From assembly GCF_000417505.1 (NCBI RefSeq), contig NZ_APHY01000007.1, positions 1 through 55,540 of the forward strand: DNA of 55,540 bases. Reading direction: 5' to 3'. The DNA comes from Megasphaera sp. NM10. GTDB lineage: Bacteria; Bacillota; Negativicutes; Veillonellales; Megasphaeraceae. Positions within the stretch are counted from its first letter, which is position 1; each line of letters begins with the position of its first letter. The notes beneath the pieces are model-generated. The model was not told the origin of the DNA, did no database searches, and worked only from the letters and a program-made list of their open reading frames with translations. Position numbers and translations under genes: made by a program. Positions 40,556 to 49,820 of the stretch are shown one piece after another.

Positions 40556-42437
40556 GGTCGTCCCCTTCCTTTCTGTCGATGATGGATACGCCCAGATTCG
40601 GGCAGACACCGCAGCCCGTACAGGGCAGGCGGCGGCAGTCGTGAGTCAGTTCAGCTCGAGAGGCCTTCTGCCATTCGCGCTTCAAATAGGCCTTGGCGGC
40701 GCCGTTGCTGAGATGGTCCCAGGGCAGGGCTTCGTCGAGGCTGCGCGTCCGGGCGGCATAGTAATCGGGGTCGATGCCGGCCAGGTCGAAGGCTTTCATC
40801 CACATATCGTAATCGAACATTTCCGTCCAGCCGTCGAACTTGCAGCCCAGTTTCCAGGCTTCGTAGAGGACTTTGCCCATGCGGCGGTCGCCGCGGGCGA
40901 AGGTCGCTTCCAGGCGGCCCGTCTTGGCATCGTGGTAATGGTAGGAAATGTGTTTGTCGTTGATGAGACCCTTGATGTACTGCTGTTTCCGTTCGATTTC
41001 TTCAATCGGCAGCTGGCCGAACCACTGGAAGGCCGTGTGCGACTTGGGTACGAAGCTCGATACGGAGACCGTGACCTTGCCGTTGTTCTTGTGGGTCACT
41101 TTGCGGTAGAGATTGAGGACCTTGTAGGCCAGGTCGGCGATACCGGCCAGATCTTCGTCCGTTTCTGTCGGCAAGCCCATCATGAAATAGAGCTTGACCG
41201 TGGACCAGCCGTTTTCAAAGGCATTTTCACAGGCTGCCAGCAAATCTTCTTCCGTAACGCCCTTGTTGATGACATCGCGCAGGCGCTGGGTCCCGGCTTC
41301 GGGCGCAAAGGTCAGGCCGCTCTTGCGGACCTGCTGGACCTTCTTGGCGATATCGACGGAAAAGCTGTCGACCCGCAGCGACGGCAGGCTGACGCTGACT
41401 TTCTGGCCCTTGAATTCGTCCAAGAGCTGGTCGACCAGTTCGGGCAGGCAGGAATAATCGGCCGAGCTCAGGCTCATGAGGGAAATCTCATTGTAGCCCG
41501 AATTGGCGATAATCTGTTTGGCCAGGTCGGCCAGGTGTTCCGGCGATTTTTCCCGGACCGGCCGGTAGAGCATGCCGGCCTGACAGAAGCGGCAGCCGCG
41601 GCTGCAGCCGCGGAAGAGCTCCAGGACGGCCCGGTTGTGGACGATGTCGATGTTGGGTACGATCGGTTTCGTCGGGAAGAAGACGTGTTCCACATCGGAA
41701 ACGACGCATTTCTCGATTTCTGCCGGCGCTCCCGGTTCAGTGACGGTCAGGCCCTGGAAGTCGCCCTTTGCATCGTACTGGGCTTCATAGAAGGACGGCA
41801 CGTAGTTGCCCGGCTGCTGGGAGAGCTGCTTCAAGAGGCCCTTCTTGCCGCCCGGTTTTCCCTGCTCTTTCCAGGCGATGATCGTATCGGCCAGGACCTG
41901 CGTCGATTCTTCCGATTCGCCCAGGAAAAAGACGTCGATGTAATCGGCCAGGGGTTCGGCGTTGTAGGCACAGGGACCGCCGGCTGCCACCAGGGGCATG
42001 TCGTCGCCGCGGTCTTTGGCAAAGAGCGGGATGCCGGCCAAATCGAGCATGTTGAGGATGTTGGTAAAGCTCATTTCGTACTGGAGCGTAAAGCCGACCA
42101 TATCGAAGTCGCGCACAGGCGTCTTCGTTTCCAGGGAAAAGAGCGGATAGCCCTGGCTGCGCATGACTTCTTCCATATCCGGCCAGGGCGCGTAGACCCG
42201 TTCGGCTGCCACATCGGGCCGTTCATTGAGGAGCGCATAGAGGATGCGCAGGCCCAGATGGCTCATGGCGACTTCGTAGACGTCAGGGAAACAATAGGCA
42301 ACGGTCAGTTTGACGGCATCGTGGTCCTTGACGACGCTGTTCCATTCGCCGCCGACGTAGCGGGCCGGCTTGCTGACTTTGCTCAGTAAAATCGGATCGA
42401 TCTCCACGGGATGTGACAAATTAATTTCCTCCTTCAC
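40530..42437 (-). CDS. TIGR03960-type B12-binding-domain radical SAM protein
   Basis: This is a 635-residue protein. An N-terminal half resembles a cobalamin-binding-type domain (VAYCFPDVYEVAMSHLGLR). The radical SAM cluster motif CSRGCRFC lies near residue 277, followed by LPSLRVDSFS and KSGLTFAPEAGTQRLRDVIN. A C-terminal Cys-rich tail CRRLPCTGCGVCP may bind a second metal centre. It is translated with the TIGR03936 partner and lies downstream of rodA. The reaction is unknown. Confidence 0.9.
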   Translation of the reverse strand: MKEEINLSHPVEIDPILLSKVSKPARYVGGEWNSVVKDHDAVKLTVAYCFPDVYEVAMSHLGLRILYALLNERPDVAAERVYAPWPDMEEVMRSQGYPLFSLETKTPVRDFDMVGFTLQYEMSFTNILNMLDLAGIPLFAKDRGDDMPLVAAGGPCAYNAEPLADYIDVFFLGESEESTQVLADTIIAWKEQGKPGGKKGLLKQLSQQPGNYVPSFYEAQYDAKGDFQGLTVTEPGAPAEIEKCVVSDVEHVFFPTKPIVPNIDIVHNRAVLELFRGCSRGCRFCQAGMLYRPVREKSPEHLADLAKQIIANSGYNEISLMSLSSADYSCLPELVDQLLDEFKGQKVSVSLPSLRVDSFSVDIAKKVQQVRKSGLTFAPEAGTQRLRDVINKGVTEEDLLAACENAFENGWSTVKLYFMMGLPTETDEDLAGIADLAYKVLNLYRKVTHKNNGKVTVSVSSFVPKSHTAFQWFGQLPIEEIERKQQYIKGLINDKHISYHYHDAKTGRLEATFARGDRRMGKVLYEAWKLGCKFDGWTEMFDYDMWMKAFDLAGIDPDYYAARTRSLDEALPWDHLSNGAAKAYLKREWQKASRAELTHDCRRLPCTGCGVCPNLGVSIIDRKEGDDHGKTTFSC

Positions 42438-42443
42438 GGCGGG

Positions 42444-43547
42444 TTAAAAAATCATCGTCTGCTGACGCATGTAAATACTCAGTAAGAGGCCCAGGCCCAT
42501 CATATTGGTCGTCAAGGCGCTGACGCCGTAGCTCATGAACGGCAGAGGGATCCCCGTGACCGGCATGATGCCGCAGGTCATGCCGACGTTGACCAGGATC
42601 TGGAAAGCCCACATGGAAACGACGCCTGTCGCCAGCATCATGCCGAAGCTGTCCTTGCAGTCCTTGGCGATCATGAGGCCGCGATAGACGAGGATGAAGT
42701 ACAGGAACAAGAGGAAGACGCAGCCGAGGAAGCCCAGTTCTTCGCCGATGACGGAAAAGATGAAGTCCGTATGGTTTTCCGGCAGGAAGTTCAGCTGGCT
42801 CTGGGTCCCCTGGAAGAGGCCTTTGCCAAAGAGCATGCCCGAACCGATGGCGATCTTCGACTGGATGATATGATAGCCGGCGCCAAAGGGGTCGGCATTG
42901 GGATTGAGGAAGACCGTAATACGGGACTTCTGGTAATCCTTGAGGAAATGCCAGCCTACGGGCGCCAGGAAGACGCCGGCCAGGAAGACGTTGCGCAAGA
43001 GGGACATCTTGATGCGGCCGACGAAGAGCATGCCGAAGGTAATGGCCAGGAAGACGAGACTCGTCCCCAAGTCAGGCTGTTTCAAGACCAGGAGGAAGGG
43101 AATCCCGACGTAGAGGCCGATGGGCAGGACCTGGCGCCATGTGTTGAGCTGGCCTACGCGGTCGCTGAGGATCGATGCCGTGCAGATGATCATGATGAGC
43201 TTGGAAAATTCCGACGGCTGCAGCGTGATTGGGCCGAGCTGGATCCAGCGCTGGGCGCCCAGGGCCGACGTACCGACGAACATGACGGCGACCAGCATGA
43301 GCAGGTTGATGATGTACAGGGGCTTGGCGTATTTCTTCAGCTTCGCATAATCGAAGCGGCTGAAAAAGAGGATGATCATCAAGTCGACGACAAAAGCCGC
43401 CCCCTGTTTTGCGACGAAGTCGTAGTTGATGGCCCCTTTATTGATATGCGTCGCACTGCCGATGATGCACAGGCTGATGCAGACGATGAGGAAGCTCACG
43501 ATGAGCATGACTTTATCTAAATTTTTCCATTCTCGTTTAATAAACAT
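42444..43547 (-). CDS. rodA: Rod shape-determining protein RodA (SEDS glycosyltransferase)
   Basis: This is a 367-residue SEDS-family peptidoglycan polymerase of the elongasome with ~10 membrane segments. Diagnostic stretches are GAQRWIQLGPITLQPSEFSK (near residue 97), KQPDLGTSLVFLAI, FLPENHTDFIFSVIGEELGF and TGIPLPFMSYG. It works with PBP2 (mrdA, two genes upstream). It lies 9 bp after the minD-like gene. Confidence 0.95.
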   Translation of the reverse strand: MFIKREWKNLDKVMLIVSFLIVCISLCIIGSATHINKGAINYDFVAKQGAAFVVDLMIILFFSRFDYAKLKKYAKPLYIINLLMLVAVMFVGTSALGAQRWIQLGPITLQPSEFSKLIMIICTASILSDRVGQLNTWRQVLPIGLYVGIPFLLVLKQPDLGTSLVFLAITFGMLFVGRIKMSLLRNVFLAGVFLAPVGWHFLKDYQKSRITVFLNPNADPFGAGYHIIQSKIAIGSGMLFGKGLFQGTQSQLNFLPENHTDFIFSVIGEELGFLGCVFLLFLYFILVYRGLMIAKDCKDSFGMMLATGVVSMWAFQILVNVGMTCGIMPVTGIPLPFMSYGVSALTTNMMGLGLLLSIYMRQQTMIF

Positions 43548-43556
43548 TTCTCTCTC

Positions 43557-44387
43557 CTATCGACGATAGTGGCGCCAATTCCGGCATTCCTGACGGCGGC
43601 GCTGCAGCGACAGGCCCGGTAAGACTTCGGCCTGGGCCTGGTGTTTCGGCAAGAGGGCCGTCAGAGCCGTTTCCTCGATGGCCTTCCCCGTTTCCAGCCA
43701 GTCTGCCGTCGCCGACAGGGCCTGACAGAAAGGCAGGGAATCAGCCATACAGGTGATCCGCCCTTCCCCGGCAGCCCGGTCGATGCCATCATCATGCGGC
43801 AAGAGACCGGCGACGTGGCCGGTCTGCAAACGGGCTTTGGCTGCGTCTGGCGTGATGACGCCGTCAGCGTAAAAATTATTGAGGATGACGTCGTAGTGAA
43901 AGCGCTTCTGCCGGGCCGCGTACTGCATGACCTTAGCCGCATCGCGCAGGGACGACGGCGACGGTTCGACGACGAACAGGATCTCATCGGCCAGGGCCGT
44001 CGCCGCCTGATAGGCGCCGTCGCGGCCGGGCGGGCAGTCGATGAGGGTATAGTCATAGGACCCGGACAGGGACTCCAGGACATATTGATACGACGGGATG
44101 TCGATCCGCTCCCAGGTCCGCTTCTGGCTGGCCGGCAGGAAATCCAGTCCCGGCACGACCGGCAGCAAAGCCTGGCCGGGCAGGCATTTCCCCCGCGCAG
44201 CCTGGGCGGCATCGTAATGGATGGACCCGTCCAGACCGAAGAGCAGGTCGAGGTTGCGCAGGCCCATGTCGGCGTCGGCCGCCAGGACGCGGTGGCCCCG
44301 GCGCTGCAGGAGGACAGACAAGGCCGCCGTAATCAGGGTCTTGCCGACGCCTCCCTTACCGGAGGCGATGGCGATGAGCTGGGACAT
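43557..44387 (-). CDS. MinD-like deviant Walker ATPase without MinC/MinE neighbours
   Basis: The 276-residue protein has the deviant Walker A SGKGGVGKTLITAAL (near residue 10), ADADMGLRNLDLLFGL and the Walker B-like YTLIDCPPG, as in MinD. Its C-terminus is basic (LQRRRQECRNWRHYRR) instead of the usual amphipathic membrane-targeting helix, so the targeting mode is doubtful. It lies between mrdA and rodA, and no minC or minE is next to it. A role in placing the division or elongation machinery is inferred from context. Confidence 0.8.
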   Translation of the reverse strand: MSQLIAIASGKGGVGKTLITAALSVLLQRRGHRVLAADADMGLRNLDLLFGLDGSIHYDAAQAARGKCLPGQALLPVVPGLDFLPASQKRTWERIDIPSYQYVLESLSGSYDYTLIDCPPGRDGAYQAATALADEILFVVEPSPSSLRDAAKVMQYAARQKRFHYDVILNNFYADGVITPDAAKARLQTGHVAGLLPHDDGIDRAAGEGRITCMADSLPFCQALSATADWLETGKAIEETALTALLPKHQAQAEVLPGLSLQRRRQECRNWRHYRR

Positions 44388-44430
44388 GAAATCACTTTCC
44401 TTTCTGATGAGATAAGGCCGTCATCAGGAC

Positions 44431-46338
44431 TTATCGGTCAGACTCAGTCCCATCGCGATGGCTGCTGTCCTTCCCGTCCTGCGCATTCTTATTGGCCTTG
44501 TTGTCCTTTTCTTTGCCGTCCTTGTCTTTATCCTTCGGTGCGCCTTCGGCGTATTCACCGACGTGGAAGTAGGCTTCCAGCATGGAACGGACAATCGGGC
44601 CGGACGACAGAGACCCGAAACCGCCCTGTTCCGTCAGGACGGCGATGACGATGCGCGGATGTTCATACGGCGCATAGGCGACGAACCAGCCATGGTCCGT
44701 ACCGCCGAAGTTTTCCGCCGTCCCTGTCTTACCAGCGACCTGGATGGGGAAGCCGGCGAACAGGGAACCAGCTGTACCGGATTCTTCAGCAACGTTACGC
44801 ATCCCTTCGCGGACCAGGTCCAGCGTCGATTTGGATACGGACAGGGTGCCGACCTGTTCCGGTGCAAAAATCTTATACGGCGTGCCGTCGAGGTTGTCGA
44901 TACGGCTGACGATGAACGGCCGGTACTGGATGCCGCCGTTAGCGACTTCGCTGACGATCATGGCTGCCTGGAGCGGCGTAACCAGCTGGAACCCCTGGCC
45001 GATAGCCGAGTTGAACGTATCACCGAGGTACCATTCATCGTGGAAATTCTTCTTCTTATATTCCGCACTGGCGACCAGGCCCGGTGCTTCGCCGCGCAGG
45101 GCGATGCCCGTCTTCTTGCCCATGCCGAACATGCGGGCGTATTTCGCCAGTTCGTCAATGCCGACGCGGCGGCCCATTTCGTAGAAGTATACGTTATCGG
45201 ACTTAGCCAGGGCTTCGACGAAATTGATCCAGCCCAGGGCTTCGCCGCCGGCGTTGCGCATGTCGACCAGCCAGTGGCGGCCACTGTCGAAGATCATTTC
45301 ATCAGGCGTGACTTTCTTGAGTTCCAGGGCTGCCGAACCGGTGATCAGCTTGAACGTAGAGCCCGGCGGATATTCGCCGGCAATGACGCGGTTTTCCATG
45401 GGGTGATTGGGATTGTCGTTGATGAGGGACCATTCTTTTTCCGTAATGCCCCGGGTAAACCAGTTCGGGTCGTAAGCCGGACGGCTGGCCATGGCCAGGA
45501 CGGCGCCCGTATTGGGGTCGATGGCGACGGCAGCGATGCCGTGGGTGCCGATGCCGTTGGCGATCTGGCGGTCCATGGCCCGTTCCGTAGCCTGCTGCAG
45601 GTAGAGGTCGATGGTCAGGTGCATATTGTGACCGGCTACGGGGTCCTTGCGTTCCATTTCCTTGACCGGACTGCCGGCGGCGTCGACTTCGACCTGACGG
45701 CCGCCATCCTTGCCGCGCAGGAGGTCATCGTAATAGGCTTCCAGGCCGGCCCGGCCAATCTGGGTGATGTTGGATACGCCTTCGACGCCTTCCAGGCGCT
45801 TGGCGTCTTCTTCATCGATCTGGCCGACGTAGCCAAAGACCTGGGCGGCCATCATCTTGTACGGATAATAGCGGATCGGCTGGACGTCGACGGAGACGCC
45901 AGGCAGGTCGTTGCGCTGTTCTTCGATTTTCGTGACGATATCCTGGGTCAAGTCATTGGCCAGGACCGTCGGCACGTAAGAGCTCTTGACCTTCTGGACC
46001 TTTTCCCGCAGCTTATCTTCCGGCATGTTGAGGATGCCGGCCAGTTTCTGCAGTTCTTCGTCGCTCATGCCGTCCTTAGGCGGCACGTAGGTCACCATGA
46101 AGCTCGGCCGCGAGCCGACGAGGATCTGGCCGTTGCGGTCGTACATGATACCGCGCATGGCTGCAATGGGGATGGCCCGCAGGCGGTTCCCTTCGGCCAG
46201 GGTATAATAATATTCACCGGCAAAGAGCTGCAAGTAGACCAGCCGGCTGATGAGGATGACGAAAATCGCGATGACGATCCAGTAGAGGTAGCGGAAACGG
46301 CCATCTTGATTCTTCTTTTTCAATAACGCTTCAAGCAT
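44431..46338 (-). CDS. mrdA: Penicillin-binding protein 2, elongation transpeptidase
   Basis: This is a 635-residue class B PBP. One membrane segment (~20-40) is followed by a dimerisation region (RAIPIAAMRGIMYDRNGQIL). The transpeptidase domain has catalytic STFK in GEYPPGSTFKLITGS, SDN in AKSDNVYFYEMG and KTG in VAGKTGTAENFGG. The C-terminus is a Lys/Asp-rich low-complexity tail of ~35 residues. It lies after mreB-mreC-mreD and cross-links sidewall peptidoglycan together with RodA. Confidence 0.95.
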   Translation of the reverse strand: MLEALLKKKNQDGRFRYLYWIVIAIFVILISRLVYLQLFAGEYYYTLAEGNRLRAIPIAAMRGIMYDRNGQILVGSRPSFMVTYVPPKDGMSDEELQKLAGILNMPEDKLREKVQKVKSSYVPTVLANDLTQDIVTKIEEQRNDLPGVSVDVQPIRYYPYKMMAAQVFGYVGQIDEEDAKRLEGVEGVSNITQIGRAGLEAYYDDLLRGKDGGRQVEVDAAGSPVKEMERKDPVAGHNMHLTIDLYLQQATERAMDRQIANGIGTHGIAAVAIDPNTGAVLAMASRPAYDPNWFTRGITEKEWSLINDNPNHPMENRVIAGEYPPGSTFKLITGSAALELKKVTPDEMIFDSGRHWLVDMRNAGGEALGWINFVEALAKSDNVYFYEMGRRVGIDELAKYARMFGMGKKTGIALRGEAPGLVASAEYKKKNFHDEWYLGDTFNSAIGQGFQLVTPLQAAMIVSEVANGGIQYRPFIVSRIDNLDGTPYKIFAPEQVGTLSVSKSTLDLVREGMRNVAEESGTAGSLFAGFPIQVAGKTGTAENFGGTDHGWFVAYAPYEHPRIVIAVLTEQGGFGSLSSGPIVRSMLEAYFHVGEYAEGAPKDKDKDGKEKDNKANKNAQDGKDSSHRDGTESDR

Positions 46339-46357
46339 GTAACTAAATCTCCTTTAT

Positions 46358-46867
46358 TTACCAGCGATAGCCCGGGAACCCGTAAAAGGCATCGTCGCGG
46401 CGCAGATGCCAGACGATGTGATCCACCGGCAGGGCCAGGATTCCGTGATAAACAAGCATAGGGATGCTGAATTCCAACAAGTAGGCGGCGATGTTGATGT
46501 ACTGGCCGGCCAGGAAGAGGAACCCGCAGGTCAGGACCAGGCCGACTTCGGTCGCCCCGAGGACGATGAGCAATGTCAATACCCACTGGTCCTTGTCGAT
46601 GTCGCGGCCGAGGTAGCTGCAGATGAGGGCTACGATGAGATAGACCAGCAGGTGCAGGCCAAAGAAATTGCCGATAATGACATCCTGACAAAATCCGCCC
46701 AAGAGGGCCGTGATGATGCCGATGCGCTGGCCGTGATGGAGGGCCATGAGGACGACGAAGACGAAGATGAGGTTAGGCTGGCTCACGCTGTTAAACATAA
46801 AAGGCAGGATGGCAGCCTGCAAAATAAAGACGATGAAGGCTGTCATGACACAGTTCAGTTTCTTCAT
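46358..46867 (-). CDS. mreD: Rod shape-determining protein MreD
   Basis: This is a 169-residue very hydrophobic protein with about five membrane segments and the family pattern QPNLIFVFVVLMALHHGQRIG followed by GGFCQDVIIGNFFGLH. It links MreC and the PBP2/RodA pair in the inner membrane. Its ATG overlaps the mreC stop by 4 bp. Confidence 0.92.
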   Translation of the reverse strand: MKKLNCVMTAFIVFILQAAILPFMFNSVSQPNLIFVFVVLMALHHGQRIGIITALLGGFCQDVIIGNFFGLHLLVYLIVALICSYLGRDIDKDQWVLTLLIVLGATEVGLVLTCGFLFLAGQYINIAAYLLEFSIPMLVYHGILALPVDHIVWHLRRDDAFYGFPGYRW

Positions 46868-47784
46868 AATGCCGCGGCTCCTTTAATTCCTTCTACTTTG
46901 TCGCGATTCGTCTGAGGTACGAGTTTCGGCGTGACTTCCGGTTTTTCATAGGACCCGGTATCGGCCGACTTCAAGATGACGAAGACTTCTTCCAGTTTGG
47001 AGAAATCGACGCTGGGACGAATGACGGCATATTTTACGAAATCATTTTCATTCTGATGGATCGATACGATGGTGCCGATAGGCAGGCCCTTCGGATAGAT
47101 GGAGCCGAAGCCCGATGTGACCAGTGTATCCCCTTCCAGGATATCCGCATCCTTGGCGATGTTGACGAACTGCGGTTCCGTCGGCACGTTGCCGTTGCCG
47201 CGGACGACAGAGGAAACGCGCGATTCCGGACGCTGTACGATGGCACCGATGCTGGTCCGCGGGTCCGTCAGGAGCTGGACGCGGGACGAATGCGGATAGA
47301 CGTCGCTGATGAAGCCGACGACACCACTCGGCGTGATGACCGGCATGTCTTTTTCGACGCCTTCGCCGCTGCCGACATCGATGATCATGGTGTTGGTCCA
47401 CGTGCCGTAGTCACGGGAAATGACCGAACCAGCCAGAAGCTGGTACTGATTATGGGTCGATTTGAAATTGAGGAGCGCCCGCAGGCGGTCGTTTTCGGCT
47501 ACGACTTCATCGTAGTCGACAGTCCGGCTCTTGAGGTCGGCATTTTCTTTTTCCAGCGATTCCCATTCAATGCGGTTCTTCAAGCTGACGTCGACGATGT
47601 GGATGCTCGAGGTCAGCGAATCCATGACGCGGCTGGCACCGTATTCAAAAGGCGACATGATCGTCATCAGCGGCTTGGTAATGAACGGCAGGGAATCGCG
47701 CTGGCGCCAGGCCCAGCCGACAAGCGCAATGACGATGAATAAGATGAGTACGAAGACGACGCTTCTTTTACCGAACGAAAACAA
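46864..47784 (-). CDS. mreC: Rod shape-determining protein MreC
   Basis: This is a 306-residue protein with a basic start and one membrane segment (RSVVFVLILFIVIALVGWAW). A coiled coil follows (~70-105), then the MreC beta domain (GSVISRDYGTWTNTMIIDVG, ITPSGVVGFISDV, ILEGDTLVTSGFGSIYPKGL). It organises the elongasome in the periplasm. It overlaps mreD by 4 bp. Confidence 0.94.
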   Translation of the reverse strand: MFSFGKRSVVFVLILFIVIALVGWAWRQRDSLPFITKPLMTIMSPFEYGASRVMDSLTSSIHIVDVSLKNRIEWESLEKENADLKSRTVDYDEVVAENDRLRALLNFKSTHNQYQLLAGSVISRDYGTWTNTMIIDVGSGEGVEKDMPVITPSGVVGFISDVYPHSSRVQLLTDPRTSIGAIVQRPESRVSSVVRGNGNVPTEPQFVNIAKDADILEGDTLVTSGFGSIYPKGLPIGTIVSIHQNENDFVKYAVIRPSVDFSKLEEVFVILKSADTGSYEKPEVTPKLVPQTNRDKVEGIKGAAAL

Positions 47785-47786
47785 TT

Positions 47787-48827
47787 TTAAAATCTCCTCC
47801 TATATATACGCTGTGCCCCTTCGATGAGGGCCGATAATTTATCACGATCAGCGACGGCAATGCCCGTGCCCTTGGCGACAGCCAGTTCCGGCTCGGAAGC
47901 CAGCATGACCGGCACGCCCAGTTCCTGGGTGAAGAGCTGGTCCATGCCCTTTAGCTTGGCCCCGCCGCCAGTGAGGACGATGCCATGTTCCATAATGTCT
48001 GCGGCCAGTTCCGGCGGCGTTTCCCGCAGGACATCCTTGACCAGGTCGAGGATCTTGATGAGAGGCTTGCCGATGACGTGGTAGAGCTCACTCGATTTGA
48101 TGGCCATTTCCCGCTGGAGGCCGTCATCGAGGCCGCGGCCCATGAAGTAATAGCCCCGGTCTTCCAGGGGCAGGACAGCTGAGCCGTTGGTCACTTTCAT
48201 CTCTTCCACCGTCGTGTCGTCAGTGACGATATCGTACTGATAGCGCAGGTAATCTTTGATGGCCGCATTGAAATCGAGGCTGCCCAGATGGAGCGACTTG
48301 GATACGACGATGCCGCCCAGGGACAGCATGGCTACATTGGTCGTACCGCCGCCGATGTCGACGACCATATTGCCGACCGGATCATAGACGGGCAGATTCA
48401 CGCCGAGAGCCGCAGCAGCCGCCGTTTCGATGAGGAAGGCTTCCTTGGCGCCGGCCTGATAGACGGCTTCCATGACGGCCCGTTTTTCGACATTCGACGC
48501 CGCCGAAGGCACGCCGATCATGATGCGCAGGCGCTGGACGCTGCGGACGCACTTGCTGAGGATATAGCCCAGCATCGTCCGGGTTACACTGTAATCGGCG
48601 ATGACGCCGTGGACCAGAGGCCGATGGAGCTTCACCGTTTCCGGCGCCCGGGACAATAAGTCCTCTGCCGCCCGGCCGACAGCAATCATCTTGCTGTTCC
48701 GTTCATCTGTCGCCATGACCGACGGTTCAGACAGGACGATGCCCCGGCCCTCCACATAGACCTGGGTCGTAGACGTCCCTAAATCAATCCCTATATTTTT
48801 AGTTAATGGAGAAAAAATCGAAGCCAT
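47787..48827 (-). CDS. mreB: Cell shape-determining actin MreB
   Basis: This is a 346-residue bacterial actin. Phosphate-1 NIGIDLGTSTTQVYVEGRG is near residue 12. VHGVIADYSVTRTML, GVPSAASNVEKRAV, VVDIGGGTTNVAML and the C-terminal GIVLTGGGAKLKG complete the fold. It is the first gene of mreB-mreC-mreD-mrdA-minD-rodA. GGATTTGTT gives only a weak ribosome-binding site upstream of the ATG. Confidence 0.95.
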   Translation of the reverse strand: MASIFSPLTKNIGIDLGTSTTQVYVEGRGIVLSEPSVMATDERNSKMIAVGRAAEDLLSRAPETVKLHRPLVHGVIADYSVTRTMLGYILSKCVRSVQRLRIMIGVPSAASNVEKRAVMEAVYQAGAKEAFLIETAAAAALGVNLPVYDPVGNMVVDIGGGTTNVAMLSLGGIVVSKSLHLGSLDFNAAIKDYLRYQYDIVTDDTTVEEMKVTNGSAVLPLEDRGYYFMGRGLDDGLQREMAIKSSELYHVIGKPLIKILDLVKDVLRETPPELAADIMEHGIVLTGGGAKLKGMDQLFTQELGVPVMLASEPELAVAKGTGIAVADRDKLSALIEGAQRIYRRRF

Positions 48828-48933
48828 AACAAATCCTTTCTATTTCTTTCGCATATTCTGTTATACAAAACAGTCATCATTCCATATTCTATCACATTGC
48901 GCCCCTTTTCGCATTAACTAATTTCATGGAATG

Positions 48934-49060
48934 AAAAAAAGGCCTGTCGCACGTGCGACAGACCCTTTTAAGTAGTTAGCAGCTAGTGGCTAGTGGCTAG
49001 CGGATGGTCTTTAATTTAAAAACCCTCGCTTCAAACATCAAACTTCAAGCAGGGATACAC
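48934..49060. repeat. Composite intergenic element: palindromic terminator plus heptamer array
   Basis: A perfect 18-bp palindrome (48944-48961) has AAAAAAA on its left and TTTT on its right, so it can terminate in both directions; on the minus strand it follows the ECF gene. Phased 7-mers AGTAGTT, AGCAGCT, AGTGGCT, AGTGGCT and AGCGGAT follow at 48971-49005, then an A+T-rich spacer and cttcaaa-type repeats. It has the same architecture as 1223-1396. Confidence 0.75.
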
Positions 49061-49097
49061 CCACATGTGCATGACAACCGAAACGACCACACGCTTC

Positions 49098-49727
49098 TTA
49101 CGCGACTTTCAATCCGGCGCGGTGCAAGGCCATGACGATCGGCGTGATGATCAGGCCCGATACGATGGCTTCCGGGATGCCATTGACGGCCGTGATGCCC
49201 AGCATGATGTTGATGACGTTCATGAAGGGGATGCCCTGTGCTTCGGCATAAGGGACGCCGACGATGGCCGTAAAGGAACCGAGGAAGAGAATCGTGTGAC
49301 AGACCGTCGTCAAGACCGCCGTGACGGCGATGCGCCATACTTCGCGGATTTTCAGATGACGGTACAATTCAAAGGCGATGACGCCGATCAGGATACGCGG
49401 TACGATACAGATGAAGGCGTCGGCAACGACGTTATACTGTACAGCAAACAACAGCAACGCGCTCGGTGCCTGCAAGGACCGGATAAAGGAAAAGATACCG
49501 AACATGAAGCCGACGATCATGCCGACCTTGCGGCCTGCCGTCAGGCTGCCGATGATAGTCGGGATGTGAAGGATCGTCGCGTTCATGATGACCAGCGGGA
49601 TGAAACCATAGCCCGTGAGGCCTAAAAAAATCGTAATCGCCGATAAGAAACCGGCAACCGTTAACTGACGAATCGACAAAAAAGTGCGTCGTGCCGGCAT
49701 GACGCCAGCAACATTCTGTTTTTCCAT
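49098..49727 (-). CDS. ECF transporter substrate-binding (S) component
   Basis: This is a 209-residue, six-span membrane protein of the PF12822 type. The first helix motif is QLTVAGFLSAITIFLGLT, followed by ATILHIPTIIGSLTAGRKVG and VPRILIGVIAFELYRHL. Such proteins bind a vitamin and share an ATPase module encoded elsewhere. The pattern is closest to pantothenate-type S components in my memory, but the substrate is not established. Start ATG 49727 has CGGAGGAAAAAC upstream. It is monocistronic, with its own promoter, leader and terminator. Confidence 0.85.
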   Translation of the reverse strand: MEKQNVAGVMPARRTFLSIRQLTVAGFLSAITIFLGLTGYGFIPLVIMNATILHIPTIIGSLTAGRKVGMIVGFMFGIFSFIRSLQAPSALLLFAVQYNVVADAFICIVPRILIGVIAFELYRHLKIREVWRIAVTAVLTTVCHTILFLGSFTAIVGVPYAEAQGIPFMNVINIMLGITAVNGIPEAIVSGLIITPIVMALHRAGLKVA

Positions 49728-49785
49728 GTTTTTCCTCCGTTCTCGCTCTTTCGCAAGATACAAGTCGCAATACGATTAAAGACGC

Positions 49786-49820
49786 AAAAACACGGCCGGT
49801 CCGCGCCAGTATCCGCCCGT
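49786..49820 (-). terminator. Attenuator-like terminator in the leader of the ECF gene
   Basis: On the minus strand an 8-bp stem with one mismatch (49820-49813 with 49799-49792) runs into GTTTTTGCG. It lies between the promoter and the ECF start codon, so it must be bypassed to express the gene. The ~46-nt leader before it (49821-49866) contains other pairing options (ccgg ... ccgg) and may be a small regulatory RNA element. Confidence 0.65.

Noticed and set aside
1259-49005. Heptamer arrays as CRISPR repeats.
   Set aside because: Units are 7 bp, imperfect and directly joined without spacers, and no cas genes are nearby. No CRISPR array was seen in the window.
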